Part shown: one piece after another, positions 1 through 5,192 of the stretch
How positions within the stretch are numbered: the first letter of the stretch is position 1
How the letters are laid out: each line of letters opens with the position of its first letter
Position numbers and translations under genes: made by a program
Source: Promethearchaeota archaeon
GTDB taxonomy: Archaea; Asgardarchaeota; Lokiarchaeia; Sigyniarchaeales; SOKP01
NCBI GenBank assembly: GCA_019057355.1
Contig: DXJM01000408.1
Coordinates: 1 to 5,192, forward strand
Direction: 5' to 3'
DNA length: 5,192 nucleotides
The notes under the pieces: generated by a model
Database searches by the model: none
Seen by the model: the letters and a program-made list of their open reading frames with translations, nothing else
Told to the model about the DNA's origin: nothing

Positions 1-639
1 ATACCTGTTTTGAAGACAGATATAATCTTGATAATTTTGAGTCCTAAGAGTATTTTCTATGAGATCAAATATTAAATCATAATATTGGCGTAATAATTCC
101 TGGGGAAACAAATTCATTTCAAATATCAAAGAAGTTACTATTTCTTCACATAGAATTTGTGAATTCAATTGTTGGTTAAATATATAAAAATGCATTAGTG
201 ATTTTTCTATTCGAGTATTAACGATATTTTTAGCTATTTTAAAGCCCAAGTCGTTCTTTGGATCAAGAAAATATGGAAAATTCTTATCATCAAGGATTTT
301 TACATAATCAAGCATTGATGTAAGCTTGTCAACAGAATAATCCAAGGAAGGAGGTTCAATGCCAAATTTTTGACAAAATTTCTTTTTTGATTCATGTGCC
401 GGGAACGATAAGGGATGACGGGATATTATATAATATCCAGCAATGAAAAATTTATAGGTGTTATGTGGTATCTTGCCTGTTATTTTCAGGTATCGATAAA
501 CAAGGGAAATAGAATCAAGAATGATATCTTGGTTTATTTCAAATTTTTTTAAAAATTCTTCACCATCTTTTATTAAATCTATTGTGATGCGATCTTTTGT
601 ATTTAAAATCTCTTGTTGTGGTATTACTACCTCCATCAT
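1..639 (-). CDS. Partial helical protein, possible TFIIB/cyclin-like repeat (C-terminus beyond left edge)
   Basis: An open frame runs without a stop from an ATG at 639 to the left edge: 213 codons, with the 3' end missing. A tandem ATG follows at 636, and an in-frame TAG lies seven codons upstream, so the start is one of these two. No Shine-Dalgarno sequence precedes them; a GGAGGT lies just inside the gene instead. The protein is charged and helical, with no signal peptide, membrane segment or Cys zinc ribbon. Residues 29-112 show five predicted helices (FLKKF; ILDSISLVYRYLK; YKFFIAGYYIISRHP; HESKKKFCQKFG; SLDYSVDKLTSMLDY). This order and the IAGYYIISR segment recall a TFIIB/TFB cyclin repeat, which would suggest a transcription role. 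That likeness is by eye only; it could equally be an unnamed archaeal family. Residues 116-125 (DDKNFPYFLD) look like a conserved linker. It is divergent from the RHH regulator, with which it probably shares control. That it is coding is well supported; the function is not. Confidence 0.8.
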   Translation of the reverse strand, partial: MMEVVIPQQEILNTKDRITIDLIKDGEEFLKKFEINQDIILDSISLVYRYLKITGKIPHNTYKFFIAGYYIISRHPLSFPAHESKKKFCQKFGIEPPSLDYSVDKLTSMLDYVKILDDKNFPYFLDPKNDLGFKIAKNIVNTRIEKSLMHFYIFNQQLNSQILCEEIVTSLIFEMNLFPQELLRQYYDLIFDLIENTLRTQNYQDYICLQNRY

Positions 640-710
640 TTTACAAGCACGACCCTATTTTTTTAGTTTTTTTTGAAGTGATATACTGATATTATTATAA
701 TATCATCGAG

Positions 711-720
711 GATATATAAA
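711..720 (-). promoter_or_regulatory. TATA box of the leftward partial gene
   Basis: On the minus strand this reads TTTATATATC, close to the archaeal TATA consensus. A start of transcription about 25 bp further on would fall near 690 and give a leader of about 50 nt before the ATG at 639. The BRE position on its upstream side (721 onward) is occupied by an ATGCAT palindrome, which begins within the TATA box itself. Confidence 0.5.
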
Positions 721-759
721 TGCATCGTAAGTGATGCATTAAAGGATCAAGAATGCATT
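719..759. promoter_or_regulatory. Candidate RHH operator: three ATGCAT palindromes between divergent promoters
   Basis: ATGCAT occurs at 720-725, 734-739 and 753-758, with centres 14 and 19 bp apart. The first two form a perfect inverted repeat with 8-bp arms (AATGCATC at 719-726, GATGCATT at 733-740) and a 6-bp spacer. The third is the palindrome AATGCATT (752-759). The first box overlaps the edge of the leftward TATA box, and the third ends four bases before the rightward TATA box (763-770). RHH proteins bind short palindromic or repeated boxes as paired dimers and often repress their own gene, so the RHH protein at 829 is the natural candidate ligand. That link is inference. Confidence 0.5.
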
Positions 760-762
760 AAA

Positions 763-770
763 TTTAAATA
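763..770 (+). promoter_or_regulatory. TATA box of the RHH regulator gene
   Basis: TTTAAATA matches the archaeal TATA consensus. A start of transcription about 25-30 bp downstream would fall near 793 and leave a leader of about 35 nt before the ATG at 829. No purine-rich ribosome binding site is visible in that leader. The upstream BRE position is A-rich and lies directly next to the third ATGCAT box. Confidence 0.5.
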
Positions 771-828
771 TTCGAATTCTTTCCATTGTTCATAAGAAAA
801 AAATAATTTTGTCGAAGTTTTTCTAAAA

Positions 829-1254
829 ATGCCACCTGTCAATAAACCATCAAATTTACCACGAATTACCGTGAGTTTAGATCCATTTGATGATGCAATT
901 ATAAACCAGATGGCTGAAGAAATGTCAAAATCTAAATCAGAGATCCTGAGAAATATTATCAATGAATGGATCATTTCTAATCCAGATACATTAAAATTAA
1001 AGTATGGAATTATTTTTGAGGATGTTCGGAGAGAGATTCAAATTAAGAATGAGGAAAGAAACATAGAAGATGATATAAAACAACTTATTAATTTTTTCAA
1101 ACGTGTAAATAGTATAGAAATTGACCGGTTAGCCGAAAAATTATCTATGAGCTCAAAAACGCTTTTAGATTTATTAGAAGATAATGGTGATGAAATGGAA
1201 AAATTGGGTCTAAATCTCCAAATTGATGTGAATATCATTAAGAAAGTAAATTAA
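829..1254 (+). CDS. Ribbon-helix-helix (CopG/Arc-type) regulator with a C-terminal HTH-like domain
   Basis: A 141-residue cytoplasmic DNA-binding protein. Residues 11-18 (PRITVSLD) form the N-terminal beta strand that pairs in the dimer and inserts into the DNA major groove in RHH proteins. Helix 1 is about residues 19-32, the turn is SKSKSE at 33-38, and helix 2 is about 37-49 (SEILRNIINEWII). A charged linker follows (about 60-85). Residues 96-141 then look like a second DNA-binding unit of HTH/winged-helix type: IDRLAEKL, turn, SSKTLLDLLEDNG, then a short tail around LGLNLQIDVNII. Plain CopG/Arc repressors are usually 45-100 residues, so this is a fusion-like architecture. The ATG at 829 is the only possible start: an in-frame TAA lies at 793-795 with no ATG, GTG or TTG between. 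Three ATGCAT boxes upstream suggest autoregulation together with the divergent gene. Part of a second copy of this gene lies at about 3541-3644. The RHH call is strong; the HTH call is by pattern only. Confidence 0.88.
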   Translation: MPPVNKPSNLPRITVSLDPFDDAIINQMAEEMSKSKSEILRNIINEWIISNPDTLKLKYGIIFEDVRREIQIKNEERNIEDDIKQLINFFKRVNSIEIDRLAEKLSMSSKTLLDLLEDNGDEMEKLGLNLQIDVNIIKKVN

Positions 1255-1278
1255 AATTCTTGTAAAATTAACATTAAC

Positions 1279-1310
1279 CTTATTTTCTTTTTATTGAATC
1301 TTCCAATAAT
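1279..1310 (+). terminator. T-rich terminator of the RHH gene
   Basis: A T-rich tract (TTATTTTCTTTTTATT, about 1280-1295) begins about 25 bp after the stop codon, as expected for archaeal T-tract termination on the plus strand. It runs into a small inverted repeat (TTATTG at 1291-1296, CAATAA at 1304-1309, 7-nt loop), which is weak and may be chance in such AT-rich DNA. Confidence 0.4.
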
Positions 1311-1373
1311 AAATAGAATGGAAATATATCATAAAACCTCTTAGTAATGTTTATAAGACCTTTAGAATTCCCT

Positions 1374-1413
1374 TTAAAAAGTAGGAAATTGGAATAAACA
1401 AGAAATAATCGTG
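1374..1413 (-). terminator. T-rich terminator region of the transporter gene
   Basis: Read on the minus strand, 22-60 bp past the transporter stop, the sequence holds a T-rich stretch (ATTATTTCTTGTTTATT) and then ACTTTTTAAA. Such tracts end transcription in archaea. No strong stem-loop goes with them. The transporter and the RHH gene converge here, so both need to terminate within this 180-bp gap. Confidence 0.35.
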
Positions 1414-1434
1414 ATAATTCATACATTAGCACTT

Positions 1435-3210
1435 TTAAAAAGGAAAAAACAATAAAATTAAGGGAATCCCCACCACTATTATAATTACCTCAATAATAAG
1501 CCCTAGACGCCAATAATCTCCGAACTTATAACCGCCAGGCCCCATTACAAGTACATTTGATTGGTGTCCAATAGGGGTTAAAAATGCCGAGGAACCACCG
1601 ATCAAAACAGCTATTAAAAAGGGATCGATCGATACACCAAATGTCATTGCTAAATTTATTGCTATAGGTGCTATTATGATTACGGCAGCTACGTTATTTA
1701 TTATATCCGATAAAAACATTGTTATTATTAATATTAAAATGAGTGCGATTAAAGGAGAAACGATAATTCCCGATTCTAATAATATTGAAGCAATGAATCG
1801 GGATCCTCCCGTAATTTCTAGCGCCAGACCTACCGGAATCATTGCTCCAAGTAAGATAATAATAGGCCAATTAATACTTTTATATGCCTCTTCTAATGAG
1901 ATAACTTTAAACAGAATCATCGTTAAAGCCGCAATAGAGAAAGCAATATGAACTGGTAGGATATTGAGTGCTGATATTGCCAATGCTGTACCAAAAATAA
2001 TAATTGAAAGAAATATTTGACGTGGTTTACCAAGATTTATTGATCTTTCAGCTAGGGGTAAACAACCAAGATCGGATAGGGTCGCGTCTAATGTTTCTTT
2101 ATGACCTTGTATAAGCAATACATCACCAATTTTGAGCTTAATTCTATTTAGTCTCGTTATTAATCTTTCTTCATGATGGGCTATTGCTAAGAGATTTATG
2201 CCATAAGTATTATATAAATTAAGAGATTTTACGGTTTGCCTATTCATGATGGAGGTAGGGCCAATGACCACCTCCATCACGCTCACTTCATCAGATCCAA
2301 ATATTCCCTCCTTAAATGTTCGATCCTCACTAAGTTCGAGTTTAGTATCGTTTATAAAAAGTTTTAAATCTTCATGATTACCTTCGATAATGAGAATATC
2401 TCCTTCTTGTAAAACTCTCAAATTTGAAGGGGCGGGATGCATTGTACGGTCTCGTATGAGATTAATTATAATTACATCAGCACTAGTAATATTTGTGATA
2501 TCATAAAGTCTCTTTCCTACAAGTTTACTTTTCTCTGTTATGTGAACCTCAGTGAGATACTTGTTGATCTGAGTTAATGCACCTTCTGGATCACGTCTTT
2601 CTCTTTTTGGAATGAGGCGCCAACCCCCCAATGCTATAAATATAATACAAGCAAGAGAAATTCCTATCCCAATTAGTGAAAAATCAAACATGTTGAATGG
2701 TCCCACTCCATTTCTCACTCTAAATGAAGAAACAATAAGATTTGAAGGAGTGCCTATTAATGTTATCCACCCTCCAAAATGGGAACCAAATGCTAGGGGC
2801 ATCAAGAAGATTGATGGAGATTTTCCTGCTTTACGAGCAAAACGGATAGCTACGGGCATTAATAACGCTAGGGCCCCTACATTATTCATGAACGCAGAGA
2901 GAATTGATACAGCCATTAATAGAATAAAAATTTGAAGGATCGTGTTGTTACTTACCTTAGACAGCTTTTTCGATATTTCATCAACCAATCCAGAATTGAT
3001 CAGTCCCTTGCTGATTATTAAAACTGCAATAACAGTAATAATAGCAGAATGAGAAAATCCTATGAATGTTTGTTCAAAAGGTATAATTCCTATTACCGTG
3101 ATAAACAATAATGCCATGATTGCAACGATATCATAACGCCAAAAATCAAAAATAAAAAGTATGATTGCTATTAATAATACAATGAAAACAATGATCATTT
3201 CTATAGGCAA
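1435..3210 (-). CDS. SLC13 (DASS) family permease with two internal RCK_C (TrkA-C) domains
   Basis: A 591-residue inner-membrane ion-coupled transporter. Hydrophobic segments fill residues about 5-200 and 398-590, two inverted-repeat halves. The soluble part between (about 205-395) holds two RCK_C domains, about 218-290 and 308-385, each ending in the typical GDILIIEG or GDVLLIQG strand. Family motifs are present twice: MNNVGALALLMP (108-119) with IGTPSN (152-157) in the first half, and IINNVAAVIIIAP (503-515) with TPIGHQSNVLVMGPGGY (545-561) in the second. These hairpin Asn residues line the substrate and sodium sites in this superfamily. The layout and length match bacterial and algal permeases of the YfbS/sulfate-transporter type, but the substrate (sulfate, dicarboxylate or another anion) cannot be read from the sequence. 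RCK_C domains commonly bind small ligands and may gate transport. The start is TTG at 3210, with AAGGG six bases upstream and an in-frame TAA just before it; ATG at 3198 is the alternative but has no such site. It appears monocistronic. Confidence 0.92.
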   Translation of the reverse strand: MPIEMIIVFIVLLIAIILFIFDFWRYDIVAIMALLFITVIGIIPFEQTFIGFSHSAIITVIAVLIISKGLINSGLVDEISKKLSKVSNNTILQIFILLMAVSILSAFMNNVGALALLMPVAIRFARKAGKSPSIFLMPLAFGSHFGGWITLIGTPSNLIVSSFRVRNGVGPFNMFDFSLIGIGISLACIIFIALGGWRLIPKRERRDPEGALTQINKYLTEVHITEKSKLVGKRLYDITNITSADVIIINLIRDRTMHPAPSNLRVLQEGDILIIEGNHEDLKLFINDTKLELSEDRTFKEGIFGSDEVSVMEVVIGPTSIMNRQTVKSLNLYNTYGINLLAIAHHEERLITRLNRIKLKIGDVLLIQGHKETLDATLSDLGCLPLAERSINLGKPRQIFLSIIIFGTALAISALNILPVHIAFSIAALTMILFKVISLEEAYKSINWPIIILLGAMIPVGLALEITGGSRFIASILLESGIIVSPLIALILILIITMFLSDIINNVAAVIIIAPIAINLAMTFGVSIDPFLIAVLIGGSSAFLTPIGHQSNVLVMGPGGYKFGDYWRLGLIIEVIIIVVGIPLILLFFPF

Positions 3211-3440
3211 TTATATCCCTTCGCTTCTGCAATTGTTCAAAAATAATAATTATTCCATTTCTAAAAATCTTTTTTGAAATAATGAATCTAGTAATAAATA
3301 TCTTTTATCATATTTTTTTAAATTTGAAAAAAATTGATTGGAATCCAAATAAATATTCCTTTAGCAATAGTAATCTTAGGAAACGATATTCAACATTTTT
3401 TAACCTTTCTACAGGATTAAATAAAAGAACTATGATTGGA
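3211..3440. other. AT-rich intergenic stretch upstream of the transporter, no gene seen
   Basis: No reading frame of note lies here on either strand. It must contain the transporter promoter. A possible minus-strand TATA-like element (GATATTTATT, read from about 3300 to 3290) would give a leader of roughly 55 nt, but several similar A/T strings occur nearby, so I do not single one out with confidence. The A/T palindrome AATAATTATT (3245-3254) and an 8-bp inverted repeat (TTCAAAAA at 3236-3243, TTTTTGAA at 3271-3278) are what such AT-rich DNA can give by chance. Confidence 0.5.
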
Positions 3441-3540
3441 GAAACATGAATTTAAAAAAAGATAGAGTCATAAAAAACTTTCAAAAAATTTTTCAAAGAT
3501 ATATTAAAATAGTATTATTTGCTTCCCGCTATAATTTTTA

Positions 3541-3644
3541 TTTGTGAGCTGTAAAATCTTTTAGATTTATTAGAGGTCAATGGTGATGAAATGGATAAAT
3601 TAGCATTAAATCTCCGCATTGATGTGAATATCATAAAAATATAA
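3541..3644 (+). pseudogene. Decayed 3' remnant of a second RHH-HTH regulator gene
   Basis: Positions 3558-3632 match 1162-1236 of the RHH gene without gaps: 65 of 75 bases are identical by hand count. They translate to LDLLEVNGDEMDKLALNLRI-like sequence, against LDLLEDNGDEMEKLGLNLQI in the intact gene (21 of 25 residues identical over the aligned block). The frame ends at TAA 3642-3644. Upstream, TTTGTGAGCT (3541-3550) matches TCTATGAGCT (1144-1153), but one base is missing near 3555 and the frame then meets a TAA at 3552-3554, so it is broken. Fainter likeness continues to about 3480 (for example ATTTTTCAAA against ATTTTTTCAAA, then AATAGTAT in both), with further indels. Likeness also runs past the stop (TAAATTAA). 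No RHH strand or start codon for a complete product is visible. Six of the ten substitutions are at third codon positions, so the copy probably evolved as a functional paralog before it decayed. Confidence 0.8.
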
Positions 3645-3709
3645 ATTAAATTCTGCTATTACGATTATAATATCCTTTTCCCCTTGGAGAATTTTACTTT
3701 AGTAATATC

Positions 3710-3750
3710 TCTTTAATAATACTTTTAAGCCATTAAGGAATTATTAAAGA
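3710..3750 (+). promoter_or_regulatory. Perfect 11-bp inverted repeat upstream of the dehydrogenase: operator or leader hairpin
   Basis: TCTTTAATAAT (3710-3720) and ATTATTAAAGA (3740-3750) are exact reverse complements. Inside, after one A/A mismatch, 3722-3725 can pair with 3735-3738 (one G-T pair), leaving a 9-nt loop. The element ends 10 bp before the GAGGT ribosome binding site. The left arm contains TTTAATAAT, the best-placed TATA-like string for this gene, so a dimeric repressor bound here would cover the promoter. If transcription starts further upstream, the same bases would form a leader hairpin instead. Because the arms are A/T-rich, one such repeat somewhere in the window could arise by chance; the position is what makes it worth listing. 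Confidence 0.4.
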
Positions 3751-3760
3751 TAATAATCTA

Positions 3761-3765
3761 GAGGT
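3761..3765 (+). promoter_or_regulatory. Ribosome binding site of the dehydrogenase
   Basis: GAGGT lies 11 nt before the ATG at 3777 and matches the core of the archaeal Shine-Dalgarno sequence. It fixes the start, since an in-frame TAG at 3759-3761 excludes anything further upstream. Confidence 0.6.
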
Positions 3766-3776
3766 TTCTAATAAAA

Positions 3777-4949
3777 ATGCATGATATAAAAAATATAGTA
3801 ATTATTGGTTCTGGACAGATGGGAAGCGGTATAGGGCAAGTTGCATTAATGGCAGGATATAATGTTACAATGATAGATATTAAAGATGAATTTGTAGATA
3901 AAGCTTATATTCTTATTGAAAACGGTATAAAGAAATTAGAAGAAAAAGGGGCTTTAGGAGAGGGGATATCTGCTGCGGATATCATGGAAAGATGTAAAAA
4001 GTCTACTGATATTGCATCAGCGATGAAAGATGCAGATCTCATGATTGAAGCAGTTGTTGAAAATATGAACATTAAAAAAGACGTGTTTAAAACCTGTGGT
4101 GAAAATTCTCGAAGTCACTGTATTTTAGCATCAAATACATCGACCATGAGTATTACAGAAATGGGGAAAGCATCTGGTCGACCAGATAAATGTATTGGAT
4201 TACATTTTTTTAATCCAGTGCCCCTAATGAGATTAATAGAGGTAATATATAGTGAAGAGAGTTCTAATGAAAGCATTGAAATTGGAATGAATTTTAGTGA
4301 AAAGCTTCCATGTCTTAAGGGGAAAAGATATATTGCAAAAGTATTAAAGGATAGACCCGGATTTCTCGTGAACAGAATAACGGCGCCGGTGCAAATTTAT
4401 CAAAATTACGTGTTTGATTCATGTGCTGAAAGAGGAATTTCATGGGAAGCATTAGATAATGATACAATCGGGGGACCAATGGCAATAACTGTCTTAGCAG
4501 ATTTTACTGGAATTGATACGATGTATCACGGGCAACTATATTATTCAAAAACATTGTCTCCAGATTTTGCGCCAGGAAGAGTTGTGACTCAATTATTCAA
4601 TGAAGGAAAATTTGGAGCAAAAACAGGTCAAGGTTTTCATGATTGGTCAAAAGGAAGACCTCAACCAAATAAAGATGCCGGTAAGGCAAAAATCTATAAT
4701 ATAAAATATCCAATAGCAATAATGGTTAATGAGGCTTGCCGTACACTGGAGGAAGCAATAATACCCAGTTGGAAAGTAATTGATGATGCTTTGATGGCGG
4801 GGTTTAACATGCCTCCACCCATGGCTCCAAATATAAATAACTCGGCTAAAATAGTCGATGATTTGAATGAATTAATGGATCTCACGGGAAAAGAATATTT
4901 CAAACCATGCGACCTATTAATCTCGGAAAAATGGGTCGATATGAAATAA
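3777..4949 (+). CDS. 3-hydroxyacyl-CoA dehydrogenase (NAD-dependent)
   Basis: A 390-residue cytoplasmic enzyme of the HADH/FadB family, which interconverts (S)-3-hydroxyacyl-CoA and 3-ketoacyl-CoA in beta-oxidation or its reverse. The Rossmann domain starts with IIGSGQMGSGIG (9-20), and Asp34 at the end of strand 2 favours NAD over NADP. By comparison with human HADH, the active site is complete: Ser122 (in SNTS), His143 and Glu155 (in GLHFFNPVPLMRLIEVI) and Asn199 (in DRPGFLVNR). The C-terminal 3HCDH domain covers about 195-290 and ends KTGQGFHDWSKG. A second, shorter 3HCDH-like repeat follows (about 310-388: VNEACRTLEEAI, IDDALMAGFNMPPPMAP, KEYFKPCDLL). Single-repeat enzymes are about 280-320 residues. 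Many archaeal relatives have the second repeat and often an enoyl-CoA hydratase domain fused after it; here the protein stops before any crotonase domain. No thiolase, hydratase or acyl-CoA ligase gene is next to it. GAGGT at 3761 supports the start. Family assignment is firm; chain length and pathway direction are unknown. Confidence 0.95.
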   Translation: MHDIKNIVIIGSGQMGSGIGQVALMAGYNVTMIDIKDEFVDKAYILIENGIKKLEEKGALGEGISAADIMERCKKSTDIASAMKDADLMIEAVVENMNIKKDVFKTCGENSRSHCILASNTSTMSITEMGKASGRPDKCIGLHFFNPVPLMRLIEVIYSEESSNESIEIGMNFSEKLPCLKGKRYIAKVLKDRPGFLVNRITAPVQIYQNYVFDSCAERGISWEALDNDTIGGPMAITVLADFTGIDTMYHGQLYYSKTLSPDFAPGRVVTQLFNEGKFGAKTGQGFHDWSKGRPQPNKDAGKAKIYNIKYPIAIMVNEACRTLEEAIIPSWKVIDDALMAGFNMPPPMAPNINNSAKIVDDLNELMDLTGKEYFKPCDLLISEKWVDMK

Positions 4950-4968
4950 AATATTAAAAACCTAAGCC

Positions 4969-5003
4969 AATTTATTTTATTAATTAATTAATTTTTTTGT
5001 TGT
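4969..5003 (+). terminator. T-rich terminator of the dehydrogenase gene
   Basis: Beginning about 20 bp after the stop codon, the plus strand is rich in T (ATTTATTTTATTAATTAATTAA), followed by seven consecutive T (4992-4998) and TTGT. This fits archaeal T-tract termination. The TTAATTAATTAATTAA part is self-complementary but A/T only. Confidence 0.45.
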
Positions 5004-5192
5004 ATTTAAAATCCTCTTATCATGGCTTCTACCCTTTACTGATTAATAAGTTGATTCTGTGCGTATTAAATATTTCTTTTTACTTGGAACCTATAAATAT
5101 TGAATCAGATAAGATTCTACTATTATTAGATTCTTTCACTACTTCCATGTCAAACACCTAACCTAATTTAAATATGTAAAGGTAAAAAAAAA
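5004..5192. other. Right-end intergenic DNA with TATA-like boxes, possibly a promoter for a gene beyond the edge
   Basis: No substantial reading frame is present on either strand. On the plus strand, CCTATAAATATT (5090-5101) and TTTAAATA (5167-5174, the same octamer as the RHH gene's TATA box) are plausible promoter elements. AAAGGT at 5178-5183 could be a ribosome binding site for a start codon just past 5192. The end of the window prevents a decision. Confidence 0.3.

Noticed and set aside
747..974. Minus-strand open frame of 75 codons across the RHH gene start
   Set aside because: It overlaps the RHH coding region and its promoter, and its protein shows no recognisable family.
1038..1238. 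Minus-strand open frame of 66 codons
   Set aside because: It is the antisense shadow of the RHH gene; its composition follows from the coding strand and it has no ribosome binding site.
1366..1380. Apparent repeat around CCTTTAGAATTC and CCCTTTAAAAA
   Set aside because: On inspection it is neither a clean inverted nor a clean direct repeat.
1676..2935. Two plus-strand open frames (1676-1951 and 2612-2935)
   Set aside because: Both lie antisense to membrane segments of the transporter, which has full family motifs across these positions.
3236..3278. Inverted repeat TTCAAAAA / TTTTTGAA upstream of the transporter
   Set aside because: Short, almost entirely A/T, and 27 bp apart; expected by chance in this composition.
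3777..3782. ATGCAT at the start codon of the dehydrogenase, the same hexamer as the RHH boxes
   Set aside because: A single copy that contains the start codon itself; without a second box or an adjacent TATA it is likely coincidence.
4694..4903. Minus-strand open frame of 69 codons
   Set aside because: It is a shadow of the dehydrogenase C-terminal repeat.
5080..5148. A 22-codon minus-strand frame starting MEVVKE, about 20 bp downstream of a possible minus-strand TATA (ATTTAAAT)
   Set aside because: The likeness to the MEVV start of the leftward partial protein stops after four residues, and the frame is too short to support coding on sequence alone.
1..5192. CRISPR array, tRNA, rRNA, insertion sequence or C/D-box RNA
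   Set aside because: No regularly spaced repeats, cloverleaf, transposase or paired C and D boxes outside coding DNA were found by eye.

Overview
The window is AT-rich, with long A/T-only stretches between genes. It reads as archaeal: the promoters look like TATA boxes (TTTAAATA, TTTATATA), the intergenic ends carry T-rich tracts, and there is a ribbon-helix-helix regulator of archaeal style and a 3-hydroxyacyl-CoA dehydrogenase with an extended C-terminus as in archaea. The low GC and the style of the RHH-plus-HTH protein suggest an Asgard (Lokiarchaeia-like) genome, but that lineage assignment is inference and no marker gene is present to settle it.

Layout. Positions 639-1 (minus) hold a protein cut by the left edge: helical, without a zinc ribbon, and with a five-helix pattern that could be a TFIIB/cyclin-like repeat. 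It is divergent from a 141-residue RHH regulator at 829-1254 (plus). The gap between them holds two opposed TATA-like boxes with three copies of the palindrome ATGCAT between them. One outer copy overlaps the end of one TATA box and the other lies just upstream of the second, which is the layout of a shared operator. After a 180-bp convergent gap comes a 591-residue SLC13-type permease with two internal RCK_C (TrkA-C) domains on the minus strand (3210-1435).

The intergenic stretch 3211-3776 is not empty. About 3541-3660 carries a decayed copy of the 3' end of the RHH gene, in the same orientation, so the transporter is flanked by two directly repeated segments. A perfect 11-bp inverted repeat (3710-3750) then sits just ahead of the ribosome binding site of a 390-residue 3-hydroxyacyl-CoA dehydrogenase (3777-4949, plus). 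The last 243 bp hold a T-rich terminator and TATA-like sequences that may serve a gene beyond the right edge.

How the genes work together. The RHH protein probably controls itself and the divergent gene. The transporter and the dehydrogenase are each likely single-gene units: they lie on opposite strands with a decayed gene between them, and nothing ties their functions together. The most interesting signals are the divergent ATGCAT operator, the decayed second RHH gene and the inverted repeat ahead of the dehydrogenase.
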